Positions 56,275 through 64,000 of a DNA stretch of 64,000 nucleotides are shown here, piece by piece. The number at the start of each line of letters is the position of its first letter. Position 1 is the first letter of the stretch. Below the pieces are notes generated by a model. That model was not told the DNA's origin. It worked only from the letters and a program-made list of their open reading frames with translations, and did not search any database. Position numbers and translations under genes: made by a program. Origin of the DNA: Salinilacihabitans rarus (GTDB lineage: Archaea > Halobacteriota > Halobacteria > Halobacteriales > Natrialbaceae); NCBI RefSeq assembly GCF_024296665.1, contig NZ_CP100762.1:372001-436000 (forward strand), in the 5' to 3' direction.

Positions 56275-57119
56275 TGGACGACCTCGAACGACGGCTTTCG
56301 GACGCGCTCGGCTCGCGGCCCGAGCGCGCCGTCGAACTGCACGGCGGGATGATCGGCTCGGTCCGCCGGGTCGACCTCGACGACGGGCGGACGGTCGTCG
56401 CGAAGACGGGCGAGACGCCGCTGGAGCCGGAGGCGTTCATGCTCCGGTACCTCCGCGAGGAGAGCGATCTGCCCGTCCCCGCCGTCTACCACGCCGACGA
56501 CGACCTGCTGGTCATCGAGTACGTCCCCGGGTCGACGGACCACTCTCCCGCGGTCGCCCGCGACGCCGCGGCCCACCTCGCCGCGCTCCACGGGGTCGAG
56601 GGACCGGCGTTCGGCTTCCCCCGGGACACCCTCACCGGTCCCGTGTGCCAGCCGAACCCGTGGACCGACTCGTGGGTCGAGTTCTTCCGCGATCACAGGG
56701 TCCGCCACGTCGCGTCGCTGGCGGCCGACGACGGAGCGCTCCCCGCGGCCCTCGCGGAGCGCGTCGACGCGCTCGCGGACGACCTCGACGCGCTGCTCGT
56801 GGAACCGGACGCGCCGTCGCTGATCCACGGCGACGTCTGGACGACGAACGTCCTCTCGCGCGACGGGCGCGTGACGGCGTTTCTCGACCCGGCGACCTAC
56901 TACGCCCACCCGGAGGTCGAACTCGCGTACGTCGACTGGACCGACACGTTCGGCCGGGCGTTCTTCGAGGCCTACGGCGACCGGCACGAGGTCGCCGACG
57001 GCTTCTTCGACCGCCGGCGGTACGTCTACCGGCTCTACCCGCTGCTCGTCCACGTCCACCTCTTCGGCGGCCGGTACGTCGAGGAACTCGACCGGACGCT
57101 CGACCGACTGGGGTACTGA
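56274..57119 (+). CDS. Fructosamine/aminoglycoside-type small-molecule kinase
   Basis: 281 residues from ATG 56274 (TGATG with folA; the in-frame GTG at 56271 is an alternative). Kinase-fold motifs: GGMIGSVRRVDLDDGRTVVA with the ATP lysine, then catalytic IHGDVWTTNVL (HxDxxxxN) and FLDPATYYAHPEVELAY (DFG-like Asp). This combination is typical of fructosamine-3-kinases, which phosphorylate ketosamines and promote deglycation. Co-transcribed with thyA-folA; substrate inferred. Confidence 0.86.
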   Translation: MDDLERRLSDALGSRPERAVELHGGMIGSVRRVDLDDGRTVVAKTGETPLEPEAFMLRYLREESDLPVPAVYHADDDLLVIEYVPGSTDHSPAVARDAAAHLAALHGVEGPAFGFPRDTLTGPVCQPNPWTDSWVEFFRDHRVRHVASLAADDGALPAALAERVDALADDLDALLVEPDAPSLIHGDVWTTNVLSRDGRVTAFLDPATYYAHPEVELAYVDWTDTFGRAFFEAYGDRHEVADGFFDRRRYVYRLYPLLVHVHLFGGRYVEELDRTLDRLGY

Positions 57120-57331
57120 CCCTCTCGCGTGTCTCCGGCGACGACACAATCACGGATTTGGGGCCGGTCCGGCGGCGGGACCACCTCGCCGGCCCCGCTC
57201 GGCGGGGCGGCGTGACCCCCGTAAACGGCTCGTTCCGGGGCCGTCAGATCCCCACGGCGACGACCGACGGATCGTCGCGCCGTGGGCCGAATCGAACGGT
57301 TCGGCGGCGTCGCGCCCGCGCCGGCTCCCGA

Positions 57332-57396
57332 AACGATGGCGGTCACTTATGCGACGAGTACCGCAACGGCCGGACGCCCCGAGGGGGTGATCTGAC
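57332..57396 (+). promoter_or_regulatory. Promoter and hairpin leader of array gene 1
   Basis: AACGAT (57332-57337), exactly 8 nt, then CTTAT (57346-57350), the same motif order as upstream of the other two array genes. The expected transcript begins near 57373. The leader contains CCCC-GAG-GGGG at 57377-57387, which overlaps the Shine-Dalgarno GGTGATC (57386-57392), 4 nt before the GTG start. Confidence 0.55.
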
Positions 57397-58014
57397 GTGA
57401 GAGACATGACAGGAACTGACCGAACGGACGAAACGAGACGACGAACGCTCGGCGCGGCCGGCGGCCTCGCCGCCGGCGCACTCGCGACGGGAACCGCGGC
57501 CGCGCGGACCCGGCAGGACACCGAAGGGCGGGTACTGGTCTTCTCGGGCAACTACTTCCCGAGCGCCGACTTCGAGGTCATCGGCGAACTCCAGGTGTCG
57601 GCGGCGATCGACATTCTGCGGGTCGACGGCGAGGAGGTGTCCGAAATCTCCGACCCCACCGACTGGACCACGTACATCATCCGCTACGACATGAACGGGG
57701 AGGACGTCGCGGGCGTCACGACGTTCCTCTTCAGCGAGGACGTCGACCTCGACGAGGGCGACACGGCGACGCTCTCGTCCGATTCGTCGATGTACAGCCC
57801 CGATCTGAACCTCCTCGAGACCGAACTCGGCGACGACGCCGACGTCGGCGACGACGAGGACGAAGACGACGAGGACGAAGACGACTTCGCCGCGGACGAC
57901 GAGGACGACGACTTCGACGCCGACAACGAGACGGACGACGGGGTGAGCGACGTCGAGCACGTCGCCGAGGCCGCTCCCTGCGACGACGGCGAGCAGTACG
58001 ACTGGTGCCAGTAG
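57397..58014 (+). CDS. Array gene 1: Tat-exported acidic protein, 98-residue core
   Basis: 205 residues. The GTG at 57397 is preferred over the ATG at 57406 because GGTGATC sits at the right distance. Tat signal TRRRTLGAAGGLAAGAL (about 14-30), then a conserved core (LVFSGNYFPSADFEVIGELQ...SDPTDWTTYIIRYDMNGED...GVTTFLFSED), also present in the next two genes. The C-terminus is very acidic (DDEDEDDEDEDD), ending in two cysteines (PCDDGEQYDWCQ). No known family; probably a secreted or cell-surface protein. Confidence 0.72.
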   Translation: MRDMTGTDRTDETRRRTLGAAGGLAAGALATGTAAARTRQDTEGRVLVFSGNYFPSADFEVIGELQVSAAIDILRVDGEEVSEISDPTDWTTYIIRYDMNGEDVAGVTTFLFSEDVDLDEGDTATLSSDSSMYSPDLNLLETELGDDADVGDDEDEDDEDEDDFAADDEDDDFDADNETDDGVSDVEHVAEAAPCDDGEQYDWCQ

Positions 58015-58494
58015 ACTCACTGGCGCCGACACCTCCGTTCTACTCCGGCGCGGTCGAGACGACGCTCGTTCGCCTCCGCGGGCGCACGAGCGGTCGAGCA
58101 GGCGGACCGTGAAGCGACTGCTCGTACGGGAGACGGTCAGCGATTCGGACCCGTCTTCGACGCTCGTCGTCGGGCGAACTGTCCGAGGAAAGCACCTGTT
58201 TTCGTGAACGAAACTCCGACCGAGAGCCCGCGAAACCGCGACATACCTCCGAGACGCGCGTTCGAGGCGTCGTGCTCGATCCGCGAGTGATCCTCCGACG
58301 CGACGTGTCCGCTCCGAGTACTGTCAGCGCCGGATCGACGTCCCGGCGGCGGACGCGTGCCGCGTCGAGCGCCGTTCCGACGGATAAACGACCATTTCTG
58401 CCGGCCGGTCTCCGCGCCGAGTGTTCTGCGGGCATTCGTCCCACAGAGGCTCCGAAACCCGAATTTTCTGGAGGTATCGTTCCGTAGAAGGTGA
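58015..58494. other. 480-bp intergenic stretch in the array
   Basis: No coding sequence with haloarchaeal codon usage is visible, only short arginine-rich shadow frames. Slightly lower GC than the genes. The last part (from 58495) is the promoter/leader of the second array gene. Confidence 0.3.
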
Positions 58495-58559
58495 AACGAT
58501 CGGCGTCACTTATACGAAAATTCCATCAACGGTAGTGTGCCCCGAACAGGGGATACCGA
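58495..58559 (+). promoter_or_regulatory. Promoter and hairpin leader of array gene 2
   Basis: AACGAT (58495-58500), 8 nt, CTTATA (58509-58514). From 58539 the leader is CCCCGAACAGGGG, then ATACCGA and GTG at 58560. The 3' arm GGGGAT is the likely Shine-Dalgarno. The 55 bases 58539-58593 are identical to 59345-59399. Confidence 0.6.
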
Positions 58560-59114
58560 GTGAGAGACATGACAGACGAAACCTACGACAACGGACCATC
58601 GGGCGACTCGCGACGCTCGTTCATGAAGAAGGGCGCGCTCGCCGCGAGTGCCGTCGCCTTCGGTGCGGGGGCGACGGCCGGCACGGCCGCCGCCCAGGAC
58701 GACGGCGACGTGCTGGCGTTCTCGTACGACTACTTCCCGGGCGCGGACTTCGAAGTCCTCGCCGTGATGGAACAGAGTACGACGAACAGCGTGCTGCGCG
58801 TCGACGACGAGGAAGTGGACGAGATCGACGACCCCTCCGACTGGGACGGCCACGTCATCCGCTACGACATGGGCGGCGACACCGCCGGCGTCACGACGTT
58901 CCTCTTCAGCGAGGACGGCCTCAGCGAGGGCGACAGCGGGACCCTCGGCGAGGACGCCCGGATGTTCAGCGACGACCTGAACCTCCTCGAGGTGTCGCTC
59001 GACGGTAACGGCGGCAACGGCGGCGACGACGAGGACGAGGAGGACGACGAGGAGATGGAAGAGGACGACGAGGAGATGGACGACAACGAGACCGAGGGCA
59101 ACGAGACCGCGTAA
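58560..59114 (+). CDS. Array gene 2: Tat-exported acidic protein
   Basis: 184 residues from GTG 58560 (MRDMTDETYDN). A canonical Tat signal, DSRRSFMKKGALAASAVAFG, is followed by the shared core: LAFSYDYFPGADFEVLAVME, DDPSDWDGHVIRYDMGGD, GVTTFLFSEDGLSEGD and MFSDDLNLLEVSLDG. The tail is a stretch of Asp/Glu/Gly (DDEEMEEDDEEMDDNETEG). Leader and start are identical to those of gene 3 and similar to gene 1, suggesting joint control at translation. No function recognised. Confidence 0.75.
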   Translation: MRDMTDETYDNGPSGDSRRSFMKKGALAASAVAFGAGATAGTAAAQDDGDVLAFSYDYFPGADFEVLAVMEQSTTNSVLRVDDEEVDEIDDPSDWDGHVIRYDMGGDTAGVTTFLFSEDGLSEGDSGTLGEDARMFSDDLNLLEVSLDGNGGNGGDDEDEEDDEEMEEDDEEMDDNETEGNETA

Positions 59115-59300
59115 GCGGACGATCCCGCCACGGCGCTGATCTTCCTTTCCTCTCGCGGTCGGCGAGCGGGGAGCGACTGGAGCGTCGATCGCACGTGCGC
59201 CGCCGTCCGGCCGCTCCGGCGGCGACGAACCGTCCCGAAAAACTGTGCTTACGACCGAACCGTTCACCGTTCCCGAGAGAAGGTTGTCGTAACGTGCTGT

Positions 59301-59365
59301 AACGATCGACTTCGCTTATACGAAAACTCCACCAACACCTTCTCGCCCCGAACAGGGGATACCGA
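59301..59365 (+). promoter_or_regulatory. Promoter and hairpin leader of array gene 3
   Basis: AACGAT (59301-59306), 8 nt, CTTATA (59315-59320). The leader has an extra outer CTCG/CGAG stem around the CCCC/GGGG hairpin (59342-59366), then GTG 59366. Same layout as the other two copies. Confidence 0.6.
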
Positions 59366-59806
59366 GTGAGAGACATGACAGACGAAACCTACGACAACGA
59401 ACCGGTCGACGACTCGAAGGGTTCGCTCGCGAAGAAAGGCGCCGTCGCCGGCGCCGCCGGCCTCGCGGCGCTCGGAGCGAGCGGCTCGGCCGCCGCGCAG
59501 GACGGCGACGAGGTGCTGGTGTTCTCGAGCAACTATTTCCCGGGCGCGGACTTCGAGATCATCGCCGAGTTGGATCGGACGACGACGGACAACGTGCTGG
59601 TCGTCGACGACGAGGAAGTCGACGAGATCTCCGACCCCACCGACTGGAACGGGTACGTCCTCCGCTACGACATGAACGACTCGGCGGGCGTCACGACGTT
59701 CCTCTTCACGGAGGAGAGCCTGGACGAGGGGGACACCGGGTCGCTCGGCGAGGACACCCAGATGTTCAGCGCCGACCTGAACCTGCTCAGCAGCGACCTC
59801 GACTGA
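59366..59806 (+). CDS. Array gene 3: shortest paralogue, twin arginines replaced
   Basis: 146 residues. Core conserved (LVFSSNYFPGADFEIIAELD, SDPTDWNGYVLRYDMND, GVTTFLFTEESLDEGD, MFSADLNLLSSDLD) and no acidic tail. The signal region is DDSKGSLAKKGAVAGAAG. Compared with SRRSFMKKG in gene 2, Arg-Arg is replaced by Lys-Gly, so Tat export is doubtful: it may stay inside, use Sec, or be secretion-defective. Otherwise as gene 2; no function recognised. Confidence 0.72.
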   Translation: MRDMTDETYDNEPVDDSKGSLAKKGAVAGAAGLAALGASGSAAAQDGDEVLVFSSNYFPGADFEIIAELDRTTTDNVLVVDDEEVDEISDPTDWNGYVLRYDMNDSAGVTTFLFTEESLDEGDTGSLGEDTQMFSADLNLLSSDLD

Positions 59807-60039
59807 TCGGCCGGTCGGTTCCCCGGTGGACCCGGTCGCTCGCGACCCCGCCCCGGTCGCTCCGCTGACCGACGTTTCGTCCCTCCGTCCGCGCCCGTCG
59901 ACGGGCGTCGTCACGGTAGATCGAGACGTATCGCCGGCAACGCCAGTCGCGTCGACGGAACGAATCGCGCGGGCGACGCCGAGGCGAAGTCCCCCCGCGT
60001 CCCTGTGCCTTTTAGCCGCCACCGCGCCTAGCGGGTCAC

Positions 60040-62190
60040 ATGGATTCTCCCACGCGGCGCAACCGACTCGACGAGGAGGAGAGCCCCTACCTGCGCCAGC
60101 ACGCGGACAACCCGGTGAACTGGCAACCCTGGGACGAGACCGCCCTCGAAGCGGCCCGCGAGCGCGACGTCCCCATCTTCCTCTCGATCGGCTACTCGGC
60201 GTGTCACTGGTGTCACGTCATGGAGGAGGAGAGTTTCGCCGACGAGGACGTCGCCGAGGTGCTAAACGAGCACTTCGTCCCGATCAAGGTCGACCGGGAG
60301 GAGCGACCGGACGTCGACAGCGTCTACATGACCGTCTGCCAACTCGTCACGGGCAGCGGCGGCTGGCCGCTGTCGGCGTGGCTCACCCCCGAGGGGAAGC
60401 CGTTCTACGTCGGCACCTACTTCCCGAAGGAGGCAAAGCGGGGCCAGCCGGGCTTTCTCGACCTCTGTAGTCGAATCGCGGCGTCGTGGTCGGACCCGGA
60501 CGACCGCGAGGAGATGGCGAACCGCGCCGACCAGTGGACCCGGGCCGCGAAGGATCGGCTGGAGGAGACGCCGGACTCGGTGCGCGCGAGCGAGCCCCCC
60601 TCCAGCGACGTGCTGGAGTCGGCCGCCGACGCCGCCCTCCGGAGCGCCGACCGGGAGTACGGCGGCTTCGGGAGCGGCGGGCCGAAGTTCCCCCAGCCCG
60701 CCCGCCTGCTGGTGCTCTGTCGCGCCTTCGACCGGACGGGCCGGGACGCGTACCTCGACGTCGTCCGCGAGACGCTCGACGCGATGGCCGCCGGCGGGCT
60801 CTACGACCACGTCGGCGGCGGCTTCCACCGCTACTGCGTCGACCGCGACTGGACGGTCCCCCACTTCGAGAAGATGCTCTACGACAACGCCGAACTCCCG
60901 CGGGCGTACCTCGCGGGCTACCAGCTTACCGGGGACGACCGCTACGCCGAGGTCGTCCGCGACGCGCTGGCGTTCGTCGAGCGCGAGTTGACCCACGAGG
61001 AGGGCGGCTTCTTCAGCACGCTCGACGCCCAGAGCGAGGACCCCGGGACCGGCGAGCGCGAGGAGGGCGCCTTCTACGTCTGGACGCCGGCGGCGGTCGA
61101 CGCGGTCCTCGAAGACGCCCTCGACGCCGACCTCGTCCGCGCCCGGTTCGGGATCACCGAGTCGGGGAACTTCGAGGGGGAGACGGTTCCGAACGTCGAC
61201 GCCTCGATCCCCGACCTCGCCGCGGAGTTCGACCTCGACGAGGCCGACGTCGAGCGCCGCCTCGAAGACGCCCGCGAACGGCTGTTCGAGGCCCGCGAGG
61301 ATCGTCCCCGGCCGAACCGCGACGAGAAGGTACTCGCGGGGTGGAACGGGCTGACGATCGCCGCCTTCGCCGAGGCCGCGCTGGTGCTGGGCGAGGACGC
61401 CTACGCCGAGACGGCCGTCGACGCCCTCGAGTTCGTCCGCGAGCGGCTGTGGGACGCCGAATCGGGGCGGCTCTTCCGGCGGTACAAGGACGGGGACGTC
61501 GCCGTCGACGGCTACCTCGAGGACTACGCCTTCCTCGCCCGCGGGGCGCTGGGCTGTTACGAGGCGACGGGCGAGGTCGACCACCTCGGGTTCGCCCTCG
61601 ACCTCGCCCGGGGCATCGAGTCCGAGTTCTGGGACGCCGACCGGGGGACCCTCTACTTCACGCCCGCCAGCGGCGAGTCCCTCGTCACCCGGCCCCAGGA
61701 ACTCGGCGACCAGTCGACGCCAGCCTCGGCGGGCGTCGCCGTCGAGGTCCTGCTCGCACTCGACGGCGTCGCCGACGAGGACTTCGAGGGGATCGCCGAG
61801 GCCGTCCTCGAAACGCACGCGAACCGCCTCGAAGCGAGCCCCCTCGAACACGGCACGCTCTGTCTGGCCGCGGACCGCCTCGAGTCGGGGGCGCTCGAAG
61901 TGACGGTCGCCGCCGAGACGGTGCCCGACGACTGGCGCGAGGCGTTCGCCACGCGGTACGTCCCCGACAGGCTGCTCGCCCGGCGGCCGCCGACCGACGA
62001 GGAACTCGCGGACTGGCTCGACGCGCTCGGCCTCGACGAGGCGCCGCCGATCTGGGCCGGCCGGGAGGCCCGCGACGGCGAACCGACGCTGTACGTCTGT
62101 CGCGGCCGGACGTGCTCGCCGCCGACCCACGACGCGGCCGCGGCGATCGAGTGGCTCGGCGGGGAGGGCGGCGAGGACGTTCCGTTCTAG
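60040..62190 (+). CDS. DUF255/YyaL-type thioredoxin-domain protein
   Basis: 716 residues, ATG 60040. N-terminal thioredoxin-like DUF255 domain: NRLDEEESPYLRQHADNPV, FLSIGYSACHWCHVMEEES (Cys55 and Cys58 as CHWC), then an alpha/alpha toroid from about 180 to 650 (DHVGGGFHRYCVDRDWTVPH, EKVLAGWNGLTIAAFAEA), as in SPATA20/YyaL. Such proteins are conserved but poorly understood; sugar-epimerase-like folds in the second part suggest a carbohydrate role. Convergent with the thioredoxin gene 3 bp away. Confidence 0.92.
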   Translation: MDSPTRRNRLDEEESPYLRQHADNPVNWQPWDETALEAARERDVPIFLSIGYSACHWCHVMEEESFADEDVAEVLNEHFVPIKVDREERPDVDSVYMTVCQLVTGSGGWPLSAWLTPEGKPFYVGTYFPKEAKRGQPGFLDLCSRIAASWSDPDDREEMANRADQWTRAAKDRLEETPDSVRASEPPSSDVLESAADAALRSADREYGGFGSGGPKFPQPARLLVLCRAFDRTGRDAYLDVVRETLDAMAAGGLYDHVGGGFHRYCVDRDWTVPHFEKMLYDNAELPRAYLAGYQLTGDDRYAEVVRDALAFVERELTHEEGGFFSTLDAQSEDPGTGEREEGAFYVWTPAAVDAVLEDALDADLVRARFGITESGNFEGETVPNVDASIPDLAAEFDLDEADVERRLEDARERLFEAREDRPRPNRDEKVLAGWNGLTIAAFAEAALVLGEDAYAETAVDALEFVRERLWDAESGRLFRRYKDGDVAVDGYLEDYAFLARGALGCYEATGEVDHLGFALDLARGIESEFWDADRGTLYFTPASGESLVTRPQELGDQSTPASAGVAVEVLLALDGVADEDFEGIAEAVLETHANRLEASPLEHGTLCLAADRLESGALEVTVAAETVPDDWREAFATRYVPDRLLARRPPTDEELADWLDALGLDEAPPIWAGREARDGEPTLYVCRGRTCSPPTHDAAAAIEWLGGEGGEDVPF

Positions 62191-62193
62191 GGG

Positions 62194-62574
62194 TCAGGCC
62201 GTCCCGAGCGCCGACTCGATCTCCTCGGCGAGGTAGACCGCCGGCGGGCGGTCCTCGCTCTCGACGAAGCGGGCGACCTCGGTTCCGTCGTCGTCCTCGA
62301 CGACGATCGTCGGGATGTACTCGACGCCGTACTCGTCGACCCCGGGGCCCTGCTTGTCCCGATCGACCGCGAACTCCTCGATCCGGTCGTCGGGGACGCC
62401 GGCGGCTTCGAGCGCGGCGCCGAAGTCGGGGAGCAACGCGCGGCAGTCCTTGCACCAGTCGCCGCCCCAGACGAGGTACCGGAGGTCCTCGCGGCGGGCG
62501 GCGAGCGCGTCGACGGTCTCCTCGTAGGCCGCGCCGTCCCACGTCGGGTTCGGGCGCATGGTTTCGAGCGTCAT
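62194..62574 (-). CDS. Thioredoxin-family protein
   Basis: 126 residues from ATG 62574. Active site GGDWCKDCRALLP (Cys41/Cys44), a CKDC variant of CGPC, and the cis-proline-containing YIPTIVVEDDDG. Acidic surface typical of halophiles. It may reduce disulfides of partner proteins, possibly the CHWC protein encoded opposite. In-frame upstream starts at up to 62805 are rejected: they read through a region of non-coding composition. Confidence 0.85.
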   Translation of the reverse strand: MTLETMRPNPTWDGAAYEETVDALAARREDLRYLVWGGDWCKDCRALLPDFGAALEAAGVPDDRIEEFAVDRDKQGPGVDEYGVEYIPTIVVEDDDGTEVARFVESEDRPPAVYLAEEIESALGTA

Positions 62575-62837
62575 GGCTTCGCGTTGCGCCGCGAGCGCCT
62601 TAACCGCCCCGCTCGCGAGGGGCGCGAAAAACGGGCCGCTGGCCGATATCCCCGCCGGTCGAGCGGTCGCAGTGGCAGTGAGTTTCGGTGGTGTGTCGGC
62701 CGACCGACCGGGATACGAGTACGCTTCCTCGTCGGGGTACCTTATTATGAACCACATAACCCGCAGGCGACCGGATCGCCGGCACGAACTGTCGGTATCC
62801 GCCACGGGTTTACGTGTTCGCTCCCTACGGAGTCGCG

Positions 62838-63809
<972 letters not shown>

Positions 63810-63884
63810 TTCTACCGGACGACCGTTACTCCGCGAGAGCACGCTCGTCGACGCCGTCGCGTCGAACGAAGTCGCTCGCGCGGG

Positions 63885-64000
63885 TCACGCCCGGGCGAGG
63901 AACGCGCCGAGGACCTCGTTGAACCGTTCGGGTCGCTCCCGGGGGGTCCAGTGGCCGCAGTCTTCGAGGATCGCGAGGTCGGCGTCCGGGATCCGCTCGG
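63885..64000 (-). CDS. C-terminal end of an alpha/beta hydrolase (5'-truncated by window edge)
   Basis: The last 38 codons of a leftward gene: ERIPDADLAILEDCGHWTPR, then ERPERFNEVLGAFLARA and a stop. The catalytic His context CGHWTPRERPERFNEVL is the usual end of alpha/beta hydrolases of the haloalkane dehalogenase/epoxide hydrolase type. The rest is outside the window, so the substrate cannot be judged. Confidence 0.78.
   Translation of the reverse strand, partial: ERIPDADLAILEDCGHWTPRERPERFNEVLGAFLARA

Noticed and set aside
56870..57120. CRISPR-like or direct-repeat arrays
   Set aside because: None found anywhere in the window; short repeated words are codon-bias effects of Asp/Val/Glu-rich genes.
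58040..58444. Leftward ORF in the array gap
   Set aside because: Arg-rich with unlikely codon usage and no similarity to the three paralogues; not a degenerate fourth copy.

Overview
The window is haloarchaeal chromosome (class Halobacteria). The evidence is very high GC with G/C-ending codons, acidic proteins, Tat rather than Sec signals, TATA-like boxes about 25-30 bp before start codons (leaderless transcripts), and archaeal marker genes: DNA topoisomerase VI beside gyrase, AhbC-type haem synthesis, the three-subunit PccB-PccX-PccA carboxylase and a DtxR/FeoA regulator. I cannot name the genus.

Layout. 1-2.3 kb: a leftward reductive-dehalogenase operon (RdhA, small membrane anchor, Fe-S ferredoxin cut by the window edge). 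2.6-5.4 kb: Tat-exported subtilase. 5.6-5.8 kb: tRNA-Leu(CAA) with a hairpin-bearing copy of its own 3' end. 6.3-8.9 kb: membrane-anchored sulfite-oxidase-like enzyme with a wHTH regulator and small membrane or zinc proteins. 9.0-13.8 kb: DUF309 protein, glycerophosphodiesterase, quinone reductase, SDR and an SNF-type Na+ symporter. 14.0-19.4 kb: LivHMGF branched-chain amino-acid ABC transporter, facing a substrate-binding lipoprotein whose two halves appear in swapped order. 19.6-23.4 kb: propionyl/acetyl-CoA carboxylase. 23.6-31.8 kb: a haem/anaerobic-respiration accessory region (two radical SAM enzymes including AhbC, a PaaB-like partner, a MoaD-like protein ending in Cys-Cys, two polytopic COX1/NnrS-like membrane proteins, a MIP18/PaaD-like protein and a free-standing glutamyl-tRNA-reductase-tail-like protein). 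Its three divergent promoter regions share the palindrome CGAACATGTTCG or close variants.

32-34.6 kb: methyltransferase, tRNA-Glu(TTC) with the same kind of 3'-flank element as tRNA-Leu, a fumarylacetoacetase-family enzyme and an MBL-fold protein. 34.6-42.7 kb: divergent top6B-top6A and gyrB-gyrA operons. 42.8-46.3 kb: two DNA-binding regulators, an NDH-2-type flavoprotein and an MBL-fold hydrolase. 46.3-50.1 kb: a degenerate tail of a beta-lactamase-family protein, the intact paralogue, a bactofilin-like membrane protein and an acyltransferase. 50.1-57.1 kb: purD, cytochrome P450, 2-hydroxyacid dehydrogenase, thyA-folA and a small-molecule kinase. 57.4-59.8 kb: a tandem array of three paralogous exported acidic proteins that share a promoter motif and a leader hairpin hiding the Shine-Dalgarno sequence. 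60-64 kb: DUF255 thioredoxin-like protein, thioredoxin, cysteine synthase and the tail of an alpha/beta hydrolase.

Most novel-looking items: the putative palindrome-linked regulon at 24.7-31.5 kb with its PaaB-like and CC-tailed partners, the circularly permuted LivJ, the archaeal reductive-dehalogenase operon, the three-gene array with structured leaders, and the matching hairpin elements at two unrelated tRNAs. No sequence search was run; all assignments rest on motif recognition by reading.
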